DNA of 64,000 nucleotides from contig NC_079978.1 of assembly GCF_029852145.1 (NCBI RefSeq), positions 14,807,153-14,871,152 on the forward strand, in the 5' to 3' direction. Shown piece by piece: positions 21,001 through 33,000 of the stretch (positions are counted from its first letter, which is position 1; each line of letters begins with the position of its first letter). The translations under genes and the position numbers were made by a program. The notes beneath the pieces are model-generated. The model was not told the DNA's origin. It saw only the letters and a program-made list of their open reading frames with translations, and searched no databases. The DNA is from Microplitis mediator. Lineage: Eukaryota > Arthropoda > Insecta > Hymenoptera > Braconidae.

Positions 21001-24000
21001 TACACTCGAACATCATTCTGAAAAGCGTCAGAATAGCTTCTAGGACCTCAAAACGTCGACATCTGATGGAAACTCGATTTTTGAAAATCAGGGTGAAAAC
21101 AATAACTTCCCGAATTTTTCGAAAATCACCGATTTTCTTAGCGGGAAGTTAAAAAATAATAAATTCAAAAAAAAAAATCGGTCTGTCAGATGACCCTGCG
21201 GGCCAGCCCCAAAACTTCCCGCTGTTTTCGAGCTCGTTGAGCTCGAAAACATTATTGTGAATACATTTTCGAGCTCTTCGAGCTCGCAAATACTTTTGCA
21301 TGCCATTGTTTTGTAAAAAACCATTTTTTAGCATTTCTTTCTCCCACGATATCTCGCGAACGAATTAACCGATTTTGATGGTTGAGGCGGCAATCGACGT
21401 GTTTTATCAAGTTCTAAAGCTGATCAAATTTTGAAATCGATTTATCGAGTCGTTTTTGAGAAATTTCGAAAAAACCGAAAAAAAATTTTTTTTTGAATTC
21501 TTTCGTCAACGGTTTCTCTTGAACGAATGAACCGATTTTGATGGTTGAGGTGGCATTCGACGCGGCTTATAGAGTTTTAGAGCTGATTAGATTTTGGAAT
21601 AAATCCATCGAGCAAATTAAAAGTTATCCAAATAAAACATTTTCGAAAAAATTTTATTTTTGAAATATCTCTGAACGCACCCTACCGATTAAGTTCAAAT
21701 TTTTACGGCTTCAAGACATTAACAAGCCGCGTCGAATGACACCTCAACGATCAAAATCGGTTCATCCGTTCAAGAGTTATGAATATTTACATACATACAT
21801 ACGTACGTACGTACACACATACATACACTCGGACATCATCGTAAAATTAGTCAGGATAGCTTCCTAGGACCTCGAAACGTCGACATCTGATGGAAATTCG
21901 ATTTTCGTAAATCGGACCGAAACCAATAACTTCCCGAATTTTTGAAAATTTACAATTTTCTTAGCGGGAAGTTAAAAAAATAGTTTTAATTTGATCCGGA
22001 ATGTAATTTAATGTATTAGGAACGTTACTCAGACGAATTATACATGATTATGATTGATGAAAAAATTCATATAAATAAAAAATTTTCGATAAAAAAAAAA
22101 AAAAATATACATGATCATATCTGAACAGATATAACAAGATCAGATTATGTTAAATGTTGTATTCAGTTTAGATATAGTTATCTAATCAGATCTTACGAGA
22201 TATACGCCGATCTAACTATATATAATCATGCCTGATATTGTATCTAGCCTAGATGTACTTATATCTGATGAGGTCTGACCAGATATAAACGGTGGTTGGC
22301 CAGATATAATGAAATTTGATCATGGCTGAATATTAGATCTGATCAGATATAAATAGATCTGTCAAGATATAATTTTATCTGATCAGATATAATTATATCT
22401 GGTCATATCTATATCATTTTTCCCGGGTATACCACTAATCCAACCAGTGGTAAACACATACCTAGTTCCCAATGCAGATTTACTAATTTACAGTAACCCT
22501 GGCGGATTTAAATCACGGTGGGAACACCGTGGAAATAGAAGCACGGTTGAATCACGGTGGATACACGGCGGTTTTGCGTCATTTTACCACCATGTACACA
22601 CGGTGTACCCACAGTGGTTTCACAGTGGGTATACCGTGGTTACACAGTGTACCCATCGTGTTACCACTGGATAGCCACTGATTTCTATATATAAGAATAT
22701 AAATCTTTAGAGTTCAATTTCATATAAATATATAAAATTACATTATTTTGTATATAATCTTACATATTTATCCATTCAGTCAAAAAACTTTAATAAAATT
22801 TTTTTACTTTTCATATAATCTTATAAATCATAATAATAGAGTTCTAGCGAATTCTATCTAATAGCAATTTCTGTGTAAATATCAAGCTGTGCAGGTGTGT
22901 GAGTCATAAAATTTTGTGAAATAATGAACATAGGTTTATATAACGTAGCATTATTCGAAAAAAATGATTTCATAATGATTCATGAAGCTTATAAAGTCGA
23001 TGAAATTTTCTAATTTGCCGCATTTATAAGTGTTACAAAGTATACAAACTTTGTTTAAATTTCTGAAGATAGGCTAACAACACCATTAGTGGGACAGTTG
23101 AGAGAATTTCGAATCTTGAATAAGGAATTTAATTATAAAAACCTGGATATTAACTTACAAAATTTTTATTTCAGTTTGAGAAATTTCAACTTCTTATCTA
23201 TGTAACTGACCAAAACAAGTAGTTATTGTCTACTTATTACTGGGCATACCACTATTTGTCTTGTTACTATATAAACAATAACATAATTGAATAGAACACA
23301 AATTAGAAAATCAATCATTTATTTGACGTCTTTAATTTTCTTAAGTTCAATTTTATCCAAAGAAATACAATCAACTTTATTTTTTAATTGTGAGATTTGG
23401 AACAATGGATAATAGATCAGACTTTGAATTCAAATGTCTCGGGATCAAGCCTACCAGTAAACAAGATTGTTTTTTTTTTTTTTTCGTAATTAAATTTCTG
23501 GATCCATCATCGAACCATGGTGGGTACACCGTGGAACCATGATGGGCACACTGTCTAATCACGGTGTTACCACGGTGGGTGCACCGTGGAATTACCGTGT
23601 ACACACAGTGATAAAATGGCACAAACCCACCGTGATTCTACCGTGTTTCCACGGTATTTCCACCGTTATTCAAAACCGCCAGGGAAACTCTACTTATCGT
23701 TTTTTAAAGAGTACATATAAATGAAATATGGTAGAAGAATGGTTACTTTTAAGATTTTTTTCTCTTACACCTCTTAACGACTACTTGCAACAAATTATAC
23801 TGTAGTACTTATGAAAAATATATAAAAGGCATATATGAAGTATTACCAATGAACAAAAGCTCTTTTGGAGTACATCAAATCGAATTTATGATCAATTCTT
23901 GCCCAAGCATCGACTATTGCTGTTGTATTAGAAAGACAACAAACAGCTCTTTCTGTTTTCGCTAAATCACCTCCTGGCACTACTGTCGGTGGTTGATAAT

Positions 24001-27000
24001 TTATTCCAACCTGAAATATTTTACTTATGATAAATTTAATTAGGTTGACAATTACAAATAAAAAGAAATATAAAATGTACTTTAAAGCCCGTGGGAGACC
24101 ATTCGACAAACTGTACATGCTTCTGTTGTTTTATCGTTGCAATTGCTGCATTAACATCTTTAGGGACGACGTCACCACGATAAAGCATACAAACAGCCAT
24201 ATATTTCCCTTTTCTAGGATCACAATTAACCATCTGATGGTTTGGCTCGAAACACGAACTTGTAATATCGGCGACTGTCGATCGTTCGTGTCCAGCTTTA
24301 TCCCCTGATAAAACTGGTGCATATGTTGCCTAAAATAAATTTGTATATTTTACTAAACTAATCAACTCTAAAATACAACTTACAAGCAATACATATTTAT
24401 GTCTTATAAAAACTTACGAGCGGAAAATGTATTCTCGGATAGGGAACTAGATTAGTTTGGAATTCCGTTAAATCAACATTCAAAGCTCCATCGAATCGAA
24501 GACTTGCCGTAATTGAAGAAACTATTTGACCAATTAATCTATTTAAATTTGTGTATGTTGGCCTTTCAATACTCAAATTTCGTCTGCATAATTCATAAAT
24601 TGCCTGTTGAAGAATTAATCAAGCGGATACTTTATTTAAATTCAACTATATCAGCACAAATACAGAAAAATATCGTTAAAAATTTTCTTGTGTAATTCTA
24701 AACAAATTATGTTTAACCTTCATGTTTACCTGATTATCGACAATAAAAGCGACATCACAGTGTTCAAGGGTAGGGTGCGTGTAAAGTATAGCATTGTATG
24801 GTTCAACAACTGCAGTTGAGACCTTAAGCGATAATTCGTTAGTAATTTTTTTTTTATTTTTTTTAACTTTTGATTAATAATTATACTTATCAAAAACAAT
24901 GATTGCTATATGAATTTACCTGGGGTGCAGGATAAATACTGAAAGACAGTTTGCTTCGTTTAGGATACTCTACAGATAATTGTTCCATAAGTAAACTTGA
25001 AAACCCCGAACCTGTTCCACCACCAAATGAATGAAAGATAAGAAACCCTTGAAGACCTCGACATTGTTCAGTAATTCGTCGAATACGATCTATCGTTAAA
25101 TCAATTATTTCTTTTCCTAGATTTATTTACAGTAATTAATACACTTTAAAAAATTAAAAAAATTTTATTGATATGTATAATTTTATCAATATACCTATTG
25201 TATAATGTCCACGAGCATAATTATTTGCAGCATCTTCTTTTCCCGTAATTAATTGTTCAGGATGAAATAGTTGACGATAAGTGCCAGTTCTTATTTCATC
25301 TATAACAGTAAATTTATGAGTAAAATTCTAGTATTCACTTGAAACTATACTCGTAAATATACAAAATCATACCATGCAGTCCCATATATTTGGGAAAAAG
25401 ATATGTTTTTAAACGAATTACCCAATTCATTACAGTTTTAATATTATTATGGTTGCAATGACTGATGATCATGCATGCCCATAATTAATGAATTATAGAT
25501 GGCTACATATGACCGTATATAGTTCATACATGAGCATGTCTGAACTATATACAAAAATTAAGTTTAAAGGCCATAGGCCGATAAGTATAGTGAATCGGCC
25601 CCAGAAAGATATCTGGCCTGTAATTTCAAAATATGTTGGTACTTATAAGATACTTCGATACTGCAAGTTTCAGCTCTTCATCTAATACCGTTTTCAAGGA
25701 AATCGAAAAAAGCTGAAATTCACAAAAAAATGATTTTCTCAGGAACCCGTGAACCGATTGATTTAAATTTCTAATATGTTTTGGGGGATGATGGTAGCTT
25801 CTAGTAAATAAATTATGAGCTATATTGGTTCATAAGAACCTTGAATAAAATGACGTTTTTCTTTTAATTTTAATTTTGAATTATGATAGAGTTTTCGCAC
25901 AATTATGAAACTATTTTTTTTTTAATTCCTCATCCAATTCCCTGTGAAATTATGACTTTTACGAATATTAATAAATGGTACGCCATATTGAAAAAAAAAT
26001 AGAAAACAGTTTTTTTATTCAAAAATCAAGTTATTTCAATGTTTTTATTCATTAAACACTAGTTATCGCTATATTTGAATATCTTATTTTTTACATAGTA
26101 AGAAAGATGTTCTGTGATCCTCATGACTAATCCTCCTCGCTATCTTCATCAATGACCGTGGTAATATTACCTCTATTGAATAAGGAATTAAGTATTTCAG
26201 CTGGTCTGGGGATTTTAGCCAAATATCGAGCGTGTGCTAAGTAGAAAATTATTGCAGCAACATGTGAACAACAACCAATGGTTTTGAGTCCATTAGCACA
26301 TTCACAACAATACCTTGATATTCCACTCCATCCAATTGTGTCTGGTTTATATTCAATAAAACATCTGTAAACTTTTCTTCCGATATGACGAGATTGCACT
26401 TGAGCCTTCAACACATTGGTTTGATCTTTGACAAACTGAATAGTTATATTATCTGATTCATCCATCATTTCTGCTAAATATGATATTGCTTGTTTATATT
26501 GATATGATCCCGTTAATGGAAGCTTCAAGTCCTTTTCAGTCATTTCCGGAAAGTCCATTAAATCACAAGATGAAATTATCTCAAATGGAAGTTTCTTCCG
26601 CTGCCAACCATTTTTATCTACTTCTTCAGCTAATATATTGTCCGTATTATTTCGAGATTCCATCATTTCAACTATTTCATCAAAATACTCTGCATCTGAA
26701 GACAGGCGTTTATTGTATTGATTGTGAAGAAATGATGCGATTCTATAAAAACTACCTACTCTAGGTAGCATTTTATTGTCAAATTTCTGGTCAAGTAAAT
26801 GATATTTTTGTTTTAGCATGTACTGCTTCTACTGCCCATCGAATTTTTGTAACGTACCTTGAAGCATTAGATTCAGTCGTCGTTAAACGATTTCTTTTAC
26901 CTTTCAATGCGGGCATCAATACTTGATAACCTTTTTCTTCTAAGTGCGCCTGCACGTCACGAAATCCTCGATCAACAACAAAAACATCGCCCGGCTCCAA

Positions 27001-30000
27001 TAAGTTGCAAATACCATCAGGAGAATCGATAATCTCTTTCATTATAGCAGCGTCAATTAGGTTGACGTAATATGGCCCTAGCATATCAACTATATAACCA
27101 TTTGTTGTACAAATAGTAAATGGTTTACATAGCGGCACTTTCTTTTGCCCAGAGAAAGACTTTCTTTGATATGCATTATTAGAGCTCTTTTGATGACGAG
27201 CATATGTTCCATCGCAAATCAGAAAAAGCTTATCACTCAAATCAGCGTACAAACACTTTAATAGCGGTGATGAATTATTTTGAACAAGATCAGTTCTGGA
27301 CATGGCTTGAAAACCAAAGTAACGAGGTAATGCATCTTTTTCGAATGATTATATTACTTGTTCGCAATACTTTGAAACCAACTGCTCATTTGGTAATTGT
27401 AAAGTCGCTGATATCAATTTGTTTGAGTTGCCAGTACGAAGTTTGAATAGAAATACAATAAGTGCTTGAGTAACCGTGCGAGAATCTGTATTCCTCATTG
27501 TTATTAATAAATCACTTACTTCTATTATATTTTCTCTTCTTAATCCAGTAAATATATAAAGTTGTTCATCACAAATTCGAAAATAATCCATTTTATGGAG
27601 CAAAGTAGACTCACAGTCAACAACCAAGTTTGCCATAAGTTGCGTTAGTTCTGACGATCTTAAAATACTCCAATTGGAAAAAACCTTTAACCTATCTAAA
27701 TTCTCTTCATAAAAACATTTTTTTATCAGGTGGTCTCTGCAGCATCGATTTCCATTCGGAATAAAAATTGGTCGCTTGATGAAGCATTGAGTACGTGCAT
27801 CTTGAGGAACAAGTACAAGATTGGTATTTAAAACATTACACACACAACAGTATCTGTGAGTAGCAACAGTTCTTTCAATTTGAATTTCAATACACTCCTC
27901 TGTATCATGAGATACAAGATTCAAATGATATGATGGACCATCAGAGCTTGATTGCGACAAAATCATCGATGATAAGTTTGATTCAGTTCTTTCTAACATG
28001 CCACTCAAATCACTTATATCTGAAATCAATTCATTTTCTCCAAATGTTTCCGTTTCTTCATCATCAAGTTTCGTTTTTTTATAATTTTTTCAACGGCAAC
28101 ATGAGCACACAATATCACCAACTATAATTGGACAGTCGAAAATAGTTGAAAACTCTGCAGCATCTCCATCACTTTCTATATGTTTTGAAGCACGAGGTAC
28201 TTTTTTTTATGAATTTTGAACAAGCGCAACATTTTGGATTGTTATTTTTAGACGTAGAGATATTTGCATTTATATAAAATCAGAGTAATACGTCCTTTTT
28301 ATACACTAATGGAAAAAATTAAAGGATCAAAAAAAAATTCTAAATTTTTAGGCGATTTTCAACAGGCTCTAACTTTGAGAGAAATGGTCGTACAAGAAAA
28401 AAAAAAAAAGGAAATTGTAGCTTCAAGTATCTACTTTTTGGATTAGAACTTTAAAAGTTTTTAGCGTCAGCAGTTTTTGAGTAATCTTAGAAAAACTAAC
28501 GGCAAAAAAATTTTCAAATTTTTCTAATTTTTTTTTTGGTCTCCGGATAACTTGATTATTCAGCTTTAATTTCTTTTTTTATGGACCTTGATACGTCCAC
28601 TTCTCGCCGAGATATCGGTCTTCAAATGGAAAAGGATCCTTTTGTCTTTGATTATCGATATCTCAGAAACCAATGATCGCACAGAAAGTTGATGGTGGGT
28701 TTTAAAAACTTGAATAAATTCCCTTCAACGATTAGCCATTGCTTTTCAAAAAAAAAAATTTTTCCTATCGTCACATGAATTTAAAAATGCAACAAAAAAA
28801 GGGCTTTTTGTGGTTTTTTAGAAAATCAATCGCTGAAACGAAAATATTGTGGAAATCAATAATGTTGACTGTGCATTTTACAGTTCAATATGTCCACAAA
28901 AACCCTGCAGAGAGCCAGATTAATCAAACCAGCCGTTTTTTTGTTTCACGCGATCAAATTTTTAGAAAAATTAAAGGATCACGTTTTTTGCTCTGAAAAG
29001 CTCATAATCTTTAACAAGATGAAAACAAACATTTTAGCGGAGCTTTGTCCACAATTTTATTGCAGACAGTGCTTGAATTTCCAAAAAAGAAAAAACTTTT
29101 TTTTTCGAAACAAAAATTTCAAAAAAAAAATTTTTTCAAAAAAATTTTTTTTTGGAATAACTTTTGGAAATTTACAAAACCAACATCCTCTAATTTTTAA
29201 CACGTTTACGTCGCTGCATTCCGTGATTTTACTGATCTCTCAGTCATTAAATTCAAAAAAAATTTTTTTTTTTTGAAATTTTTGTTTCGAAAAAAAAAGT
29301 TTTTTCTTTTTTGGAAATTCAAGCACTGTCTGCAATAAAATTGTGGACAAAGCTCCGCTAAAATGTTTGTTTTCATCTTGTTAAAGATTATGAGCTTTTC
29401 AGAGCAAAAAACGTGATCCTTTAATTTTTCTAAAAATTTGATCGCGTGAAACAAAAAAACGGCTGGTTTGATTAATCTGGCTCTCTGCAGGGTTTTTGTG
29501 GACATATTGAACTGTAAAATGCACAGTCAACATTATTGATTTCCACAATATTTTCGTTTCAGCGATTGATTTTCTAAAAAACCACAAAAAGCCCTTTTTT
29601 TGTTGCATTTTTAAATTCATGTGACGATAGGAAAAATTTTTTTTTTTGAAAAGCAATGGCTAATCGTTGAAGGGAATTTATTCAAGTTTTTAAAACCCAC
29701 CATCAACTTTCTGTGCGATCATTGGTTTCTGAGATATCGATAATCAAAGACAAAAGGATCCTTTTCCATTTGAAGACCGATATCTCGGCGAGAAGTGGAC
29801 GTATCAAGGTCCATAAAAAAAGAAATTAAAGCTGAATAATCAAGTTATCCGACCCTTATAGTGGTTAAGCAAAAATAATTTTTTCCACGCCCGGAGACCA
29901 AAAAAAAAAAATTAAAAAAATTTGAAAATTTTTTTGCCGTTAGTTTTTCTAAGATTACTCAAAAACTGCTGACGCTAAAAAATTTTAAAGTTCTAATCCA

Positions 30001-33000
30001 AAAAGTAGATACTTGAAGCTACAATTTCCTTTTTTTTTTCTTGTACGACCATTTCTCTCAAAGTTAGAGCCTGTTGAAAATCGCCTAAAAATTTAGAATT
30101 TTTTTTTGATCCTTTAATTTTTTCCATTAGTGTATTTTGGAACAAACGATAATAGAAAAATGAACCAAGCTCTTTTTTAATGTAAACAGTGAATTTGAAG
30201 GTTGGTTTGTAAATATGTCATTCTTAATTAAAAGTAGAAAATAAGGTTACCGACTTGTAATAACAGTGCCATCTTACAGTTACTGAATGAACTAATTATT
30301 ATGCGGGAACAATAATATTTATTAAAACGTAGTTATCACATACATAATCGAAAATAATATTCAAGTGAGCACCATTCCTACTGTTCATTGAATAAAAACA
30401 TTGAAATAACTTGATTTTTGAATAAAAAAACTGTTTTCTATTTTTTTTCAATATGGCGTACCATTTATTAATATTCATAAAAGTCATAATTCCACAGGAA
30501 ATTGGATGAGAAATTAAATAAAAATAGTTTCATAATTGTGCGAAAACTCTATCATAGTTCAAAATTAAAATTAAAAGAAAAACGTCATTTTATTCAAGGT
30601 TCTTATGAACCAATATAGCTCATAATTTTTTCCCTAGAAGCTACTATCATCCCCCAAAACATATTAGAAATTCAAATCAATCGGTTCACGAGTTTCTGAG
30701 AAAATAATTTTTTTCTGAATTTCAGCTTTTTTCGATTTTCTCGAAAACGGTATTAGATGAAGAGCTCAAAATTGCAGTATCGAAGTATCTTATAAGTACC
30801 AACATACCCTGAAATTATAAGCCAGATATCTTTCTGGGGCCGATTCACTATACTTATCGGCCTATGGCCTTTGTTGCGTCAAATTAATGAATTCCAAATT
30901 TTAGAAGATTTTATGCCAATCATAATTAAGGCCAAGATTTCAAGCTCTGTAACTTGAGCATAATAGGTCGTATCCACTTGGCTCTCTTGAATTTTTTTGT
31001 ATCGGAAATGTTTTATAAATGAGAAATCGAACTGCTAAAATTGAAAGTCTAAATATAAATTGTTGAAGGTCGCTAGATATCTTTGATATTTTGAGAAAGA
31101 GGTATCAGCTGCGCTACTTTTTAGTCAAATTCGGCAATGACTCATAACAATAATAATTTTAGAAAAATTAGGGTCCACATAATATCTAAAAGATTCGAAT
31201 GATTTCCAAATATGAATAGTAGGGGATGGGTAATAGTAAGGATTTGGGTAATAACGGGTGTCCGTTATTTCCCAAATCGATTTTTATTCACCGATCGCCT
31301 CCTGAATCTTTAGTTTATGACCTAAAAAAAAATATCCAACACAATTAGGCTCTTAATTTTCACCTTAAACCGTGCCGAAATCATTTTATATTTCCCATTT
31401 AAATAACATGGGATTTTTAGACTTTTGACTCTTAATCTTTTTCCTTAGAAACAAATGAGAGGAAAAATTTAATCGAAGCATATTGTGATAGGAAATTGAA
31501 CGCTCTACAAAAATGTTCTCTAATGGATTTTCGATAAAACAACTCCTTCAAAAGTTATTTAACGTTAAACTTGTGTTTGTTATCAATCCTATAATATTTT
31601 TAATTCTACTTTCATTTTTACCGTTTTTGGCTATAAAATCGTTGAAATAAAAGATAATTATTATTATCACTAGAGTACCGATGATCATTTATGTAGATTT
31701 CATGGCCTAAACAGAAAATCAAGGGAAAAAAAAATTTTTTTCATCAGAAGTAATAGAAATAACATACCTTTCCTCATACAGACGAACTTTAAAATGAATT
31801 AATGGAAAGTGGTGAAATAAAAATGTAAAAACTCCTTCGCCAATAATGTTATAAGCAGATTTATTATCATTTTTGCTTTCTTTATAATTTTTTGTTAAGA
31901 AAGTTATGGTCGCATTAGGATATTTTGTTTTGTACTCATTTACAATTTGAATCAAATATTGTTTTTGGTCTTCTCGTGTTGTTAAAATGTTGATATACTC
32001 TTAAGTTAATTTAATTGCTCTTTCGGTGACATCATTAATTACTTGTAAATTGTTAACAATTCGTAAGTAAATTCGGATTCCTTACAATTTTTTGAAAGAT
32101 TTAACACTGATAGAAATTTTTTGAAATTAGATGTGAAACGTGGGTGGGCAATAACGACTTTTTAGACGGCTCTCGAAAGAAAGCAAAAATGATAATAAAT
32201 CTGCTTACAATATTATAGACAAAGAAGTTATTACATTTTTATTTCATCATTTACCATTAATTCATTTTAAAGTTCGTTTGTATGAGGAAAGGTATGTTAT
32301 TTCTATTATTTCTTATAAAACTATTTTTTTTTCCCTTGATTTTCTATTTAGGCCATGAAATCTACATAAATGATCATCGGTACTCTAGTGATAATAACAA
32401 CTATCTTTTATTCCAACGATTTTATAGCCAAAAATGGTAAAAATGAATATAGAATTAAAAATATTGTAGGATTATTAACAAACACAAGTTTAACGTTAAA
32501 TAAGTTTTGAAGGAGTTATTTTATCGAAAATTCATCGGAAAACTTTTTTGTAGAACGTTCAATTTCCTATCAGAATATGCTTCGATCAAATTTTTACTCT
32601 CATTTGTTTCTGAGAAAAAAAATTAAGAGTCAAAAGTCTAAAAATCCCATGTTATTTAAATGGGAAATATAAAATGATTTCGGCACGGTTTAAGGTGAAA
32701 ATTAAGAGCCTAATTGTGTTGGATATTTTTTTTTTAGGTCATAAACTAAAGATTCAGGGGGCGATTGATAAATAAAAATTGATTTGGGAAATAACGGACA
32801 CCCTAATGAATAGCTTGATTCGTTGAGAAATAGATTATTAGTAAGTTCAAACTATTCGCATACTTCTAATGCGTGATTATCTATTATCATATTCGATAGC
32901 GCACTCTCTGTTTTTGGTGTCGCGACTATTAAGCGGACAGTTCAACCTCGACAGTTCAACCACGACACTTCAACCGAACGACAGTTCAACCTAGCGACAT

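Larger units (their letters stand above)
25566..30872 (-). mobile_element. DDE DNA transposon with about 500-bp TIRs, decayed
   Basis: The left arm (25,566 to about 26,065) and right arm (about 30,365 to 30,872) are long inverted copies. Both start AAAGGCCATAGGCCG at their outer end and match through the GATATC...GGGGCCGATTCAC block and the poly-T and GTACGCCATATTG stretch. Between them lies a minus-strand transposase pseudogene. A second foldback element (28,304-30,132) is inserted between the transposase 5' end and the right arm. Without that insert the transposon would be about 3.5 kb. No clear target duplication was found at the outer ends. It occupies part of tubulin intron 2. Confidence 0.82.

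Noticed and set aside
22447..23724. Open frames rich in His/Thr/Tyr around 22.5 and 23.5 kb
   Set aside because: They are translations of the CACGGTGG word arrays of a MITE.
28739..29656. Identical 85-128 codon frames on plus and minus strands
   Set aside because: They mirror each other because the region is a palindrome. No domain or codon bias supports coding.
31719..31955. 78-codon minus-strand frame as a gene
   Set aside because: It lies within one arm of a foldback element and its mirror in the other arm is broken. Possibly a relic, not a current gene.
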